The notes under the pieces were generated by a model. That model was not told the DNA's origin. It saw only the letters and a program-made list of their open reading frames with translations, and made no database searches. From Eubacteriales Family XIII. Incertae Sedis bacterium (GTDB lineage Bacteria > Bacillota > Clostridia > Peptostreptococcales > Anaerovoracaceae), in NCBI GenBank assembly GCA_031272365.1, contig JAISTX010000050.1, positions 1 through 38,989 of the forward strand: a stretch of DNA of 38,989 nt, written 5' to 3'. The position numbers and the translations under genes are program-made. Below, in pieces: positions 9,741-23,903 of the stretch; position 1 is the first letter of the stretch; each line of letters opens with the position of its first letter.

Positions 9741-12700
9741 ATGGAGTTTCAGGGAAACAACGACCCGTCCCCTGGTTTGCCGGGGAAGCAGGGCCTGTAT
9801 GATCCAAAATTTGAGCACGACGCGTGCGGCATCGGGATGCTCGTCAACGTGGACGGGCGCAGGACGCACGGGCTGATTGAGGACGCGACGGCGGTGCTGT
9901 TCAACCTGACGCACCGCGGCGGCATCGGCAGCGAGCCGGAGACGGGCGACGGCGCGGGGCTGCTCATCCAGCTGCCGCACGAGTTTTTCAGCGGCATCGC
10001 GGCCTCGGAGGGGATCGACCTGCCGGAGCGCGGCGCGTACGGCGTGGCGATGATGTTCGGCAGCCCGGAGGCGGACAAATGCCGCCGCACCGTGAAGCAG
10101 TTTTGCGAGATCGTGGAGGGGGAGGGCATGGCCGTCCTTGGCGTGCGCATTGTGCCCACGAACAGCGCGGGCATCGGGGGCACGGCGAAATCCGTCTGCC
10201 CGGGCATCCGCCAGATCTTCATCGGCAGGCCGGAAGGGCTGACCGAGGACGACTTCGAGCGGAAGCTCTACGTCGCCGCAAAGCTCGCGCAAAAGCAGAT
10301 CCGTTACAATCCCGAAAATCCGGACAGGGACCTGTATTATTACCTCACGAGCATCTCCTGCCGGACGATCGTCTACAAGGGGATGCTGCGCCCGAACCAG
10401 CTCGCAAACTTCTACCTCGAGCTGAAGGACGTGCGGACGACGAGCGCGATCGCGCTCGTGCACAGCCGTGTTTCGACGAACACGTTCCCGAGCTGGGAGC
10501 GCGCGCACCCGATGAACTACCTGATCCACAACGGCGAGATCAACACGATCCGCGGCAACGTGAACTGGGTGAAGGCGCGCGAAGCGATGCTGAAGAGCGA
10601 CCGCTTCGGGCCGGACCTCGCGAAGGTCATCCCGGTCATCAACGAGGACGGCAGCGACTCGGCGATGCTCGACGACTTCGTGCGGCTGCTCGTGCACAGC
10701 GGCACGCCGCTCTACGAGGCGATGATGATGGCGATCCCCGAGCCGTGGGAGAACAGCCCCGGCATGGACCCCCTGAAGCGGGCGTACTACGAGTACACGA
10801 GCTGCCTCATGGAGGCATGGGACGGGCCGGCGGCGATCGCGTTCACGGACGGGCGCGTGGCCGGCGCGACGCTCGACCGCAATGGCCTCAGGCCCTCGCG
10901 CGTCTGCATCACGACCGAAGGCACGCTGATCCTCGCGAGCGAGACGGGCACGTTGCGCATCCCCGCGGAGCGCGTGCTGAAGCGCGACCGCCTCATGCCG
11001 GGGCGCATGCTGCTCGTCGACACGGAGGCGGGGCGCATCATCGAGGACGGGGAGCTGAAGAAGGCCGTCGCCTCGAAAAGGCCCTACCGCAAATGGCTCG
11101 ACGAGGGCATCGTGCAGCTGAAGGATCTCAAAGCGCCGGAGGGCGACCCCGCTGAGTTTACGGGCAAGGGCTGGCTCGACGTCATCCACGAGGTGCGCGA
11201 GGGGCAGATGGCGACGACGCGCGAGCACGCGATGCTCAAGGACTTCGTGAGCCTCGAGCTGCTCATGGCCAACAAAGAGGGCGACCCGGAATCCCTGCCG
11301 CTCCTCGCCGAGCAGAAGGTCTTCGGCTACACGTGGGAGGACCTGAACCTGACGCTGAAGACGATCGCGAACACGGGCGAGGACCCGATCGCCTCAATGG
11401 GCACGGACACGCCGCTCGCCGTCCTGTCCAACAAGCCGCAGCTCCTGTACAACTATTTCAAGCAGCTGTTTGCGCAGGTCACCAACCCGCCGATCGACGC
11501 CATCCGCGAAGAGGTCGTCACGAGCTCGTTCATCCAGATCGGCAGCGAGCGGAACCTGCTCGAGCCGGACGCGGGCAACTGCCGCATGATCCGGCACGAC
11601 ACGCCGATCCTGACGCGCGCGGAGCTCGCGAAGCTCAAGGGCGTCTCCATCCCGGGGTTCGCGGCGGTGACGCTGCCGATGCTCTTCAACAGCCGCGAGG
11701 AGGACGGGCTCGAGAACGCGCTCGAGGACCTGTTCAAGGCGGCGGACTTCGTCATGGAGAGCGGCTACAACATCATCGTGCTCTCCGACCGGGGCGCGAG
11801 CGCGCGCAAGGTGCCGATCCCGGCGCTGCTGGCCGTGTCGGGCCTGCACCAATACCTCGTGCGCAAGGGCACGCGCACGCGCATCTCGATCGTCTGCGAG
11901 ACGGGCGAGGCCCGGGAGGCGCACCACCTCGCGCTGCTCGTCGGCTACGGCGCCAACGCGGTCTGCCCCTACCTCGCGTACAAGACGATTGAGGCGATGG
12001 CGGAGGAAGGCTGGCTCTCCGTCGGCGCGGAGGAGGGGAAGGAAAACTACCGCACATCCATGACGCACGCGATCGTGAAGATCATGAGCAAGATGGGCAT
12101 CTCGACGGTGCGCAGCTACCACGGCGCGCAGATCTTCGAGGCGCTCGGCATCAGCGACGGCATCATCGAAAAATACTTCACGGGCACGACGTCGCGCATC
12201 GGCGGCATCACGTTTTGGGAGATCGACCGCGAGGCCAAGCGGCGCCACAAGGTGGCGTTCGACATGCAGGCGAAGGACGAGCCCTTGGACGAGGGCGGCG
12301 ACTACAAATGGCGCAAGCGCGGCGAGTACCACCTGTTCAACCCGGAAAACATCTTCCTGCTGCAGCAGGCGTGCCGCACGGGCAACTACGGGATGTTCAA
12401 GGCGTTCTCGGCGGCGGTCAACCGGCGGACGACGGAGCTGAAAAACATCCGCGGCCTCCTGTCCATCGTCGAGGCGGACAAGCCGATCCCGATCGACACG
12501 GTCGAACCGGTCTCCGCGATCGTGCGGCGCTTCAAGACGGGCGCGATGAGCTACGGCTCGATCTCGCAGGCCGCCCACGAGTGCATGGCGATCGCGATGA
12601 ACCGCCTCGGCGCGAAGAGCAACACGGGCGAGGGCGGCGAGCTCGTCGAGCGCTTCACGCCCGGCGAGGACGGGGAGAACCGCTGCAGCGCGATCAAGCA

Positions 12701-14411
12701 GGTCGCCTCGGGCCGCTTCGGCGTGACGCTGCACTACCTGAACAGCGCGAAGGAGATCCAGATCAAGATGGCGCAGGGCGCGAAGCCCGGCGAGGGCGGC
12801 CACCTGCCCGGCGGCAAGGTCTACCCGTGGATCGCGCAGGCGCGCTACTCGACGCCCGGCGTGGAGCTCATCAGCCCGCCGCCGCACCACGACATCTATT
12901 CGATCGAGGACCTCGCGCAGCTCATCCGCGACCTGAAGGCGGCGAACAAATACGCGCGCATCTCGGTGAAGCTCGTGTCGGAGGGCGGCGTGGGCACGAT
13001 CGCGGTCGGCGTCGCGAAGGCGCTGGCGGACGTCATTGTTATTTCCGGATACGACGGGGGGACGGGCGCGGCGCCCCGGACATCGATCCGGCACGCGGGC
13101 CTGCCGTGGGAGCTCGGCGTGGCCGAAGCGCACCAGTCCCTGTTGATGAATAATATGCGCAACCGCGTCGTGCTGGAGACGGACGGCAAACTCTTGACGG
13201 GCCGCGACATCGTGATCGCTGCGCTGCTCGGCGCGGAGGAGTTTGCGTTCGCGACGGCGCCCCTCGTGGTGCTGGGCTGCGACATGATGCGGGTGTGCAA
13301 CCTCGACACCTGCCCGGTCGGCGTGGCGACGCAGAACCCGGACCTGTGCGCGAAGTTCGCGGGCAAGCCGGAGTATGTGGAGAACCTGATGAAGTTTTTG
13401 GCGCAGGAGGTGCGCGAGTGGATGAGCCGCATCGGCGTGCGCACCATGAACGAGCTCGTCGGGCACGTGGAGCTGCTGCACCAGACGCCGGCGCTGGAGC
13501 GGATCAACGAGAAGGCGCAGACGGTCGACCTGTCGTCGCTGCTCTATCAACCCAAGCAGGTTGACAACGCGGGCGCGCGGTATTTCACGCAGCCGCAGGA
13601 CCACGCGCTGCACCGGACGCTCGACCAGTCGACGCTGATCTCCCTCTGCCGGGGCGCGGTCGGAAACCCGGGCGCGAAGGTGGACTATTCGCTGGCGATC
13701 AACAACCGCAACCGCACGGTCGGCTGCATGCTTTCGGCGAAGATCGTGCGCAAGCACGGGCCGGATGGGCTGCCGGACGGCTCGATCCACCTGCGCTTCG
13801 ACGGGTCGGCGGGGCTTTCGTTCGGCGCATTCCTCGCGCCGGGCGTCGAGATGGAGCTGCACGGCGACGCCAACGACTACGTGGGCAAGGGGCTATCCGG
13901 CGGGCGGATCATCGTCATGCCGCCGGACGGGTCGGCGTTCGACCCCTCCGAGAACATCATCATCGGCAACGTGGCGCTGTACGGCGCGACGAGCGGGGAG
14001 GTCTACATCCGCGGCGTGGCGGGCGAGCGCTTCTGCGTGCGCAACAGCGGCGCGTCGGCCGTCGTCGAGGGCGTCGGCGACCACTGCTGCGAGTACATGA
14101 CGGGCGGCACGGTCGTGGTGCTCGGGGGCACGGGCCGCAATTTCGGCGCGGGCATGAGCGGCGGCATCGCCTACGTGTACGACGCGGACGGCTCGTTCGA
14201 AGGGCGCTGCAACCTCGAGCAGGTGTCCATCGTGGCGCTGGACGCAGAGGATGAAGCGGCCTTGAAATCGTTATTGCAGACGCACGCGGAGCGGGCCGGG
14301 AGCGAGCGGGCGAAGGCGCTCCTCGCGGATTTCCCCGCAGCGGTGCGCGCGTTCGTGAAGGTGCTGCCGGACGACTACGCGGAAGTGTTGTCCAAGGCGG
14401 ACATCGCATAG
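9741..14411 (+). CDS. gltB: Glutamate synthase large subunit
   Basis: GltB converts 2-oxoglutarate and glutamine to two glutamates. The 1556-residue protein has the full domain order. First is a class II glutaminase domain beginning at Cys29 (HDACGIGM), so the first 28 residues are a propeptide removed to expose the catalytic cysteine. A central domain and the FMN-binding synthase domain follow, including KTGAMSYGSIS, GEGGEL and GGTGAAPRTSI. The 3Fe-4S cysteines are in GCDMMRVCNLDTCPVG. The C-terminal beta-helix (GXGXG) domain has GGTVVVLGGTGRNFGAGMSGG. ATG 9741 is chosen for its GGAGG six bases upstream; the longer frame from 9654 would overlap the promoter. It is followed 23 bases later by gltD. 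Confidence 0.97.
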   Translation: MEFQGNNDPSPGLPGKQGLYDPKFEHDACGIGMLVNVDGRRTHGLIEDATAVLFNLTHRGGIGSEPETGDGAGLLIQLPHEFFSGIAASEGIDLPERGAYGVAMMFGSPEADKCRRTVKQFCEIVEGEGMAVLGVRIVPTNSAGIGGTAKSVCPGIRQIFIGRPEGLTEDDFERKLYVAAKLAQKQIRYNPENPDRDLYYYLTSISCRTIVYKGMLRPNQLANFYLELKDVRTTSAIALVHSRVSTNTFPSWERAHPMNYLIHNGEINTIRGNVNWVKAREAMLKSDRFGPDLAKVIPVINEDGSDSAMLDDFVRLLVHSGTPLYEAMMMAIPEPWENSPGMDPLKRAYYEYTSCLMEAWDGPAAIAFTDGRVAGATLDRNGLRPSRVCITTEGTLILASETGTLRIPAERVLKRDRLMPGRMLLVDTEAGRIIEDGELKKAVASKRPYRKWLDEGIVQLKDLKAPEGDPAEFTGKGWLDVIHEVREGQMATTREHAMLKDFVSLELLMANKEGDPESLPLLAEQKVFGYTWEDLNLTLKTIANTGEDPIASMGTDTPLAVLSNKPQLLYNYFKQLFAQVTNPPIDAIREEVVTSSFIQIGSERNLLEPDAGNCRMIRHDTPILTRAELAKLKGVSIPGFAAVTLPMLFNSREEDGLENALEDLFKAADFVMESGYNIIVLSDRGASARKVPIPALLAVSGLHQYLVRKGTRTRISIVCETGEAREAHHLALLVGYGANAVCPYLAYKTIEAMAEEGWLSVGAEEGKENYRTSMTHAIVKIMSKMGISTVRSYHGAQIFEALGISDGIIEKYFTGTTSRIGGITFWEIDREAKRRHKVAFDMQAKDEPLDEGGDYKWRKRGEYHLFNPENIFLLQQACRTGNYGMFKAFSAAVNRRTTELKNIRGLLSIVEADKPIPIDTVEPVSAIVRRFKTGAMSYGSISQAAHECMAIAMNRLGAKSNTGEGGELVERFTPGEDGENRCSAIKQVASGRFGVTLHYLNSAKEIQIKMAQGAKPGEGGHLPGGKVYPWIAQARYSTPGVELISPPPHHDIYSIEDLAQLIRDLKAANKYARISVKLVSEGGVGTIAVGVAKALADVIVISGYDGGTGAAPRTSIRHAGLPWELGVAEAHQSLLMNNMRNRVVLETDGKLLTGRDIVIAALLGAEEFAFATAPLVVLGCDMMRVCNLDTCPVGVATQNPDLCAKFAGKPEYVENLMKFLAQEVREWMSRIGVRTMNELVGHVELLHQTPALERINEKAQTVDLSSLLYQPKQVDNAGARYFTQPQDHALHRTLDQSTLISLCRGAVGNPGAKVDYSLAINNRNRTVGCMLSAKIVRKHGPDGLPDGSIHLRFDGSAGLSFGAFLAPGVEMELHGDANDYVGKGLSGGRIIVMPPDGSAFDPSENIIIGNVALYGATSGEVYIRGVAGERFCVRNSGASAVVEGVGDHCCEYMTGGTVVVLGGTGRNFGAGMSGGIAYVYDADGSFEGRCNLEQVSIVALDAEDEAALKSLLQTHAERAGSERAKALLADFPAAVRAFVKVLPDDYAEVLSKADIA

Positions 14412-14434
14412 CAGGGCATATAGAGGATAGGAGT

Positions 14435-15907
14435 ATGGGCAAACCGACGGGATTTTTGGAATACGGCCGCAGCGAGGCGGGGCACCGCCCGGTCGCGGAG
14501 CGCATCCGCGACTTCGAGGAATTCGTGGTGCCGCAGGGCGCGGACGCCCTGCACACGCAGAGCGCGCGCTGCATGGACTGCGGCGTGCCGTTTTGCCACG
14601 CCGGCTTCGTCGTGCAGGGCGGTTCGATCGGCTGCCCGCTGTGCAACCTGATCCCGGAGGTCAACGACCTCGTCTATCGCGGCGAGCTCGGGCGCGCCTT
14701 CGAGCGCCTCTTGAAGACGCACCCCTTCCCGGAGTTCACGTCGCGCGTATGCCCCGCGCTTTGCGAGGGCTCGTGCACGCTGGGCGAGCACGAGCCGCCG
14801 GTCACGATCAAGGAGATCGAGCGCTTCGTCATCGACGAGGCGATCCGGGGCGGCCTGCGCCCGCGCTACCCGAAGGCCACTACAGGCAAGCGCGTCGCCG
14901 TGGTCGGCTCCGGGCCTTCCGGGCTCGCCTGCGCCGACGTGCTCAACCAGCTCGGCTACGCGGTCACGGTCTTCGAGCGCGCAGACAGGGCGGGCGGCCT
15001 TTTGATGTACGGCATCCCGAATATGAAGCTATCAAAAGATTTGGTTGACAGGCGCGTCCGCCTCATGCAGGACGAGGGCGTGCGCTTCACGCTGAACGCG
15101 GACGTGGGCTCGGACTACCCGGTGCTCTCCCTGATGCGCGACTTCGACGCGATCGTGCTGTGCGCGGGCGCGACGGCGGAGCGGCTTCTCTCCGCGCCGG
15201 GCGCGGACCTTGCGGGCGTCGTGACGGCGATGGCCTACCTGAGCGCGTCGACGAAAAACCTGCTCGACGGGACGCCGATGCCGGGCGCGATGAGCGCCAA
15301 CGGCAAGGACGTCGTCGTCGTCGGCGGCGGGGACACGGGGACCGACTGCGTCGGCACGGCCATCCGCCGCGGGGCGAAAAGCGTCTCCCAATTCGAGATC
15401 ATGCCGCCGCTGCCCGAGGAGCGGGCACAGGACAACCCGTGGCCGCTGTGGCCGCGCAAATTCAAGACCGACTACGGCCAGGAGGAGGCGGCGGCGCTCT
15501 TCGGCGCCGACCCGCGCGAATACCTGACGACGGTCAAGGAGGTCAAAGGCGACGGCCACCGCGTCACCGGCGTCGTGACGGTCCAGGTGCGCTGGGAGAA
15601 GGGCGCAGGCGGGCGGCTGACCCCCGTCGAGATCGGCGGCAGCGAGCGCGAGCGCCCCTGCGGCCTGCTCCTCACGGCCATGGGCTTCACGGGCCCCGAG
15701 CCCTCGCTTATCGAGCAGATGAACCTCGCGACCGACGCGCGCGGCTTCGTCTCCGCCTCCGAGTCCGACTACCGCACCTCGCTGCCGACGGTCTTCGCCT
15801 GCGGCGACATGCGCCGCGGCCCCTCGCTCGTGGTCTGGGCCATCCTCGAAGGGATGAACGCGGCAAAATCCTGCGACAAATACTTGAAGCGCAGCCATCA
15901 GGAATAG
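14435..15907 (+). CDS. gltD: Glutamate synthase small subunit (NADPH-dependent)
   Basis: This 490-residue flavoprotein passes electrons from NAD(P)H through FAD and 4Fe-4S clusters to GltB. The N-terminal cluster-binding region contains CMDCGVPFC (Cys46, Cys49, Cys54), GCPLC and VCPALCEGSC. The FAD motif VAVVGSGPSGLACADVL follows at about residue 152. The NAD(P)H motif VVVVGGGDTGTDCVGTA lies near residue 290, and the C-terminal FACGDMRRGPSLVVWAI closes the FAD site. AGGATAGGAG stands before the ATG. It is cotranscribed with gltB. Its stop lies eight bases from the stop of the convergent radical SAM gene, with no obvious terminator between them. Confidence 0.97.
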   Translation: MGKPTGFLEYGRSEAGHRPVAERIRDFEEFVVPQGADALHTQSARCMDCGVPFCHAGFVVQGGSIGCPLCNLIPEVNDLVYRGELGRAFERLLKTHPFPEFTSRVCPALCEGSCTLGEHEPPVTIKEIERFVIDEAIRGGLRPRYPKATTGKRVAVVGSGPSGLACADVLNQLGYAVTVFERADRAGGLLMYGIPNMKLSKDLVDRRVRLMQDEGVRFTLNADVGSDYPVLSLMRDFDAIVLCAGATAERLLSAPGADLAGVVTAMAYLSASTKNLLDGTPMPGAMSANGKDVVVVGGGDTGTDCVGTAIRRGAKSVSQFEIMPPLPEERAQDNPWPLWPRKFKTDYGQEEAAALFGADPREYLTTVKEVKGDGHRVTGVVTVQVRWEKGAGGRLTPVEIGGSERERPCGLLLTAMGFTGPEPSLIEQMNLATDARGFVSASESDYRTSLPTVFACGDMRRGPSLVVWAILEGMNAAKSCDKYLKRSHQE

Positions 15908-15915
15908 CAAGATTT

Positions 15916-16785
15916 TCAGAGCATCCGGAAGTGGTCGCTCTTGAACGCGCCGGCATCCAGCGCGTGCTCAAGGTCCGCCATGAGGCGGGCGGTGTCGCCC
16001 GGCAGCGTGCCCCGCAGCGGGACGTAGTTGGACGCGTGGTTGGAGCGGAAGACGCAAGGCCCTTCCGGGCGGGCATTTTCCAATAACAAAAGCGTCTCCC
16101 TTGCGACCTCTTCCGGGGAGAGGTACGTAAACTGCCCGCTCTTGAGATCGGCGTACATCGGCGCGTCGGGCTCGAGGATCAGCGTCAGGAGGGCGGCGTA
16201 GGAAGGGTTGGCTTCCGTGATGAGCCGCGCCGACTCGACCGCGTGCTCCCGCGAGAGGGCGTGCCCGCCGAGGCCGGAGATGAACGTCACGGAGGCCGCG
16301 ATGCCTGCCGCCTCGAGCCTCTGGATCGCCTCGCGCAGCTCGGCTGCCGTCGCGCCTTTCTTCACCGCCGCAAGCACCGCGTCGGAGCCGGACTCCGCGC
16401 CGATGTAGACGATGCCCGCGCCCGCCTCGCGCAGCTCCCGCAGCTCGGCAGGCGTCTTGCGCAGCACGTCCTGCGGCGACCCGTACACCGTCACGCGCTC
16501 GCATTCCGGGAAGAGCCTTTCGATCTCCTCGAGGATGGCGAGCAATTTGTTATTCGAAAGGACGAGGGCGTCGCCGTCGGCGAGGAAGATGCGCCCGACG
16601 CGGGAGTACTGCGCGCGCGCCCAGGCGAGGTCCTCGAAAACCTCGGCGGGTTTCCGCACGCGGAACTGCTTGTCCTTGAACATGCTGCAAAAGGTGCACG
16701 CGTTGTGGGCGCACCCGATCGTGACCTGCACGATCAGGCTGTACGCTTCGCTCGGCGGCCGGTAGATGTTCCCTTCGTATCGCAT
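15916..16785 (-). CDS. Radical SAM protein
   Basis: The 289-residue product carries the radical SAM cluster motif as CAHNACTFC (CX4CX2C), the spacing seen in a family of COG1032-like proteins that read VTIGC.HN.CTFCSM(F/Y)KDK.FR. Further core elements are FLADGDALVL, VTVYGSP, YIGAESGSD and FISGLGG. No B12-binding domain is present. The substrate is unknown; HemN-like and YgiQ-like families are the nearest by motif. The start is taken as the ATG at 16785 rather than an upstream TTG at 16803. A -10 box TATACT lies at 16792-16797 on the minus strand, which would start transcription at this ATG. There is no ribosome binding site. It faces gltD tail to tail and the large secreted-protein gene head to head. 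Confidence 0.85.
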   Translation of the reverse strand: MRYEGNIYRPPSEAYSLIVQVTIGCAHNACTFCSMFKDKQFRVRKPAEVFEDLAWARAQYSRVGRIFLADGDALVLSNNKLLAILEEIERLFPECERVTVYGSPQDVLRKTPAELRELREAGAGIVYIGAESGSDAVLAAVKKGATAAELREAIQRLEAAGIAASVTFISGLGGHALSREHAVESARLITEANPSYAALLTLILEPDAPMYADLKSGQFTYLSPEEVARETLLLLENARPEGPCVFRSNHASNYVPLRGTLPGDTARLMADLEHALDAGAFKSDHFRML

Positions 16786-16791
16786 GCATAC

Positions 16792-16797
16792 AGTATA
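16792..16797 (-). promoter_or_regulatory. -10 box of the radical SAM gene
   Basis: On the minus strand TATACT lies six bases before the ATG at 16785 with no Shine-Dalgarno in between, so the mRNA would start at the start codon. No convincing -35 is seen. Confidence 0.45.
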
Positions 16798-16876
16798 CCG
16801 CAATTCCTGCGTCAGAAAAACTTCTTACAAATTTCATAAAAATTTATAATAAACTGTACAATCGCCAAAAAAAGTG

Positions 16877-16882
16877 TATAAT
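16877..16882 (+). promoter_or_regulatory. -10 box of the large secreted-protein gene
   Basis: TATAAT lies in an AT-rich divergent intergenic stretch (16804-16940), about 58 bases before the ATG. The leader then carries AAGGAGAATAAGAAG. No clear -35 is seen. Confidence 0.5.
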
Positions 16883-16940
16883 CCATTACATTGGAGTTCC
16901 AGTTTTTTATTGCCGGTGGAGCAACAAGGAGAATAAGAAG

Positions 16941-21278
<4,338 letters not shown>

Positions 21279-22940
21279 ATGCTGTTGACTGGTGCTCAAA
21301 TTATTATGGAATGCCTGCTCGAGCAGGGGGTGGACACGATTTTCGGGTATCCGGGCGGGCAGATCATGCCGCTCTACGATGCCCTGTACGACTACACGGA
21401 GGACGGGCGCATCCGCCACATCCTGACGGCGCACGAGCAGGGCGCGACCCACGCGGCCGACGGCTACGCGCGCTCGACGGGCAAGGTCGGCGTCTGCTTC
21501 GCGACGAGCGGACCGGGCGCGACGAACACGGTCACGGGCATTGCGACGGCCAACATCGACTCGAGCCCGATGGTCGTGATCACGGGGCAGGTCCCCGTCA
21601 ACTCGATCGGCAGGGACGCATTCCAGGAGGTCGACATCATCGGCATCACCCTGCCGATCACGAAGCACTCGTATGCTTTGCGGTATATCGAAGAGCTCGC
21701 CCCTGCGGTGCGGGAGGCGTTCCAGATCGCGCGCAGCGGCAGGCCGGGCGCCGTGCTCATCGACGTGCCGAAGAACCTCATGACGGGCATGTGCGAGTAC
21801 GAGAAGAAAAAGCCGCTCCCGCTGCTGCCGAAGCCGGCGCTGCGGCAGGACAAGGTCAAGGCGCTGGCCGACCTCATCAACAAAGCGAAGCGGCCCGTGA
21901 TCCACGCGGGCGGCGGCGTGCGCATCTCGGGCGCTTCGGCGGAGCTCACGCAGCTCGCGCACAAGGCGCATATCCCGGTGGCGACGACACTGATGTGCCT
22001 CGGCTGCTTCTCGCGGAAGGACCCGCTGTCGCTCGGCATCATGGGCATGCACGGGCAGCGGGAGGCAAACCTCGCCGTGCAGAACAGCGACCTTTTGATC
22101 ACGATCGGGGCCAGGTTCTCCGACCGCGTGACCGGCGACACGAGCGGCTACGCGAAGGAGTCGAAGGTCGTGCACATCGACATCGACCGCGCCGAAGTGA
22201 ACAAAAACATCCCTGCGGACCTGCGCATCATCGGCGACGTGAAGGACGTGCTGAAGGCGCTCCTCCCGCTCGTGAAGGAGGCGGCGCGCAAGGAATGGGT
22301 GAAGAGCATCGAGGCGTGGAAGCGCGAGGTGCCGGAGGAAGGGGGCCGGTTCACGCCCAAGGAGATCATCGGCACGATCTACGAGGCGTACGGCGAAAAC
22401 TGCATCGTCGCGACGGACGTGGGCCAGCACCAGATGTGGACGGCGCAGCACTGGCCGTTCACGAAACCGAACAAGCTCATCACGAGCGGCGGCATGGGCA
22501 CGATGGGCTTCGGCCTCGGGGCGGCGATCGGCGCCAAGATCGCAAACCCGGGCAAGGACGTGATCCTCGTCACGGGCGACGGGTCCTTCCGCATGAATAT
22601 GAACGAACTGATCACGGCGCGCATCCAGGGGCTGCCGATCACGGTCTTCGTGATCCGCAACGGCACGCTCGGCATGGTGCGGCAGTGGCAAAACCTGTTC
22701 TGGGAGAAGCGCTTTTCCGCCACGGACCTGCCGGACATCGTCGACTACGAGGTGCTCCCGACGGCGTTCGGGCTGACGGGCTACCGCGTCGAGGACGCGG
22801 CGGGGCTGAAGGGCGCGATCAAGGCCGCGAAGAAGACGGGCAAGGCCGCCGTCATCGCCTGCGACGTCGGCATCGACGAAAACGTGTGGCCGATCGTGCC
22901 GCCAGGGGATTCCATTGAGAACCAATGGATGGAAGAGTGA
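21279..22940 (+). CDS. ilvB: Acetolactate synthase large subunit
   Basis: IlvB condenses two pyruvates, or pyruvate and 2-oxobutyrate, using thiamine diphosphate. The 553-residue protein has the three usual domains. The N-terminal domain carries the catalytic glutamate Glu53 in HEQGATHAADGYAR and then GVCFATSGPGATN. A central FAD-binding domain follows. The C-terminal ThDP-binding motif starts GDGSFRMNMNELIT and ends RNGTLGMVRQWQ. A separate regulatory subunit (ilvN) is not found in the window. ATG 21279 is preferred over TTG 21264, because the latter lies inside the heptamer repeat. The Shine-Dalgarno is weak (GAGAAA, part of the repeat). It probably belongs to one transcript with ilvC, about 55 bases upstream. 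Confidence 0.95.
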   Translation: MLLTGAQIIMECLLEQGVDTIFGYPGGQIMPLYDALYDYTEDGRIRHILTAHEQGATHAADGYARSTGKVGVCFATSGPGATNTVTGIATANIDSSPMVVITGQVPVNSIGRDAFQEVDIIGITLPITKHSYALRYIEELAPAVREAFQIARSGRPGAVLIDVPKNLMTGMCEYEKKKPLPLLPKPALRQDKVKALADLINKAKRPVIHAGGGVRISGASAELTQLAHKAHIPVATTLMCLGCFSRKDPLSLGIMGMHGQREANLAVQNSDLLITIGARFSDRVTGDTSGYAKESKVVHIDIDRAEVNKNIPADLRIIGDVKDVLKALLPLVKEAARKEWVKSIEAWKREVPEEGGRFTPKEIIGTIYEAYGENCIVATDVGQHQMWTAQHWPFTKPNKLITSGGMGTMGFGLGAAIGAKIANPGKDVILVTGDGSFRMNMNELITARIQGLPITVFVIRNGTLGMVRQWQNLFWEKRFSATDLPDIVDYEVLPTAFGLTGYRVEDAAGLKGAIKAAKKTGKAAVIACDVGIDENVWPIVPPGDSIENQWMEE

Positions 22941-22980
22941 CCGCTTGCTTTGCTCGCGGAATTGAGAATTGAGAATTGAG
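22941..22980 (+). repeat. Second copy of the hairpin/GAATTGA repeat, upstream of the NYN gene
   Basis: A short stem (CCGC 22941-22944 with GCGG 22956-22959) encloses TTGCTTTGCTC, and three GAATTGA units follow (22959-22979). The array runs directly into GAGGAGAT, the ribosome binding site of the NYN gene. The TCGC/TTGC-rich loop recalls the first copy. Confidence 0.75.
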
Positions 22981-22985
22981 GAGAT

Positions 22986-23876
22986 ATGGCTGAAAGTATA
23001 AATGATAAGAAGGTTGCTGTTCTGATCGACGCGGAGAATATTGCCGCGAAGAACATCGACGAGATATTGGACAAGGCTTCGCTGGAAGGGCGCGCCACCG
23101 TGAAACGCATCTACGGCGATTTCTCGGCGGAGAGCAAATCCGGCCAGGCGCGCGGCTGGAACAAGATCGTCTCCGAGCACGCGCTCTCCCAGGTGCAGCA
23201 GATCCAAAATTCGAGCGGCAAGAACAGCTCGGACTCCGCGCTGATCATCGACGCGATGGACCTGCTCTACTCGAACACGATCGACGTCGTCTGCCTCGTC
23301 ACGAACGACAGCGACTTCACCCGGCTCGCCATGCGCATCGCCGACTCCGGCCTCGAGGTCATCGGCATGGGCACGAGCGAGCGCGACACGAGCAAGTCCT
23401 TCGTCAGCGCCTGCACGAAGTTTTATTATTTGGACGAGAACAAGAAAGCGTCTGGCAAGGCTGCGGCGGCCGCGGCGGCCAGCGCCACCAAGTCCGGCAG
23501 GGGCGGCGGATCCAGGAGGACGCCCGCCAGCGGCGGCGCGCCTGTGGCGGAAGCACCTGCGGCGGCCCTGAAGTCGAATGGCTCGGGCGCCTCGGCGGCC
23601 TCGTCCAACGCGGGCAAGGCGCAGGACGTGCCGAAGAAGGTCATCGACACGATCATCACGGCGATCGAGAACGAGGACCTCATCGGCGACGACTGGGCCA
23701 ACATCGCGCCGATCGGCAGCGTGCTGTACCGCCGCTTCCCGGAATTCGACCCCTCGCTGTGGAACCGGCCGAAGCAGCTCTCCCAGTTCCTCAAGAGCCT
23801 GGAGGAGTATTTCGAGGTCAAGTCGGGCGAGGAGATCGGGCGCACCGGGGGGTCGTACATCCGCATCCGTACGTAG
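22986..23876 (+). CDS. NYN-domain ribonuclease-like protein with OST-HTH (LOTUS) domain
   Basis: This is a 296-residue cytoplasmic protein. Residues 8-150 form an NYN (PIN-like, LabA/DUF88) domain with the acidic motifs VLIDAENI (Asp15, Glu17) near the start and TNDSDF near residue 106, typical of a metal-dependent RNase site. A low-complexity Ala/Gly/Ser linker spans about 155-215. The C-terminal ~80 residues (PKKVIDTIITAIE..., then RTGGSYIRIRT) match the OST-HTH/LOTUS domain, which binds RNA. The combination suggests an RNA-targeting nuclease; the target is unknown. TGAGGAG lies at ideal distance before ATG 22986. It is followed by a small membrane protein, RmuC and a phosphoesterase, all close-packed on the same strand. 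Confidence 0.85.
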   Translation: MAESINDKKVAVLIDAENIAAKNIDEILDKASLEGRATVKRIYGDFSAESKSGQARGWNKIVSEHALSQVQQIQNSSGKNSSDSALIIDAMDLLYSNTIDVVCLVTNDSDFTRLAMRIADSGLEVIGMGTSERDTSKSFVSACTKFYYLDENKKASGKAAAAAAASATKSGRGGGSRRTPASGGAPVAEAPAAALKSNGSGASAASSNAGKAQDVPKKVIDTIITAIENEDLIGDDWANIAPIGSVLYRRFPEFDPSLWNRPKQLSQFLKSLEEYFEVKSGEEIGRTGGSYIRIRT

Positions 23877-23903
23877 AGGTTGTGCTGAAGGAGACTGTTT
23901 GAA

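Noticed and set aside
11394..13862. Very long minus-strand frame (about 820 codons) opposite gltB
   Set aside because: It is the antisense of a strongly conserved GC-rich gene; its translation is Arg/Ala/His-rich with no motif. High GC leaves few stops on the opposite strand.
15968..16504. Alternative minus-strand frame inside the radical SAM gene
   Set aside because: It overlaps the gene with clear radical SAM motifs and has no similarity of its own.
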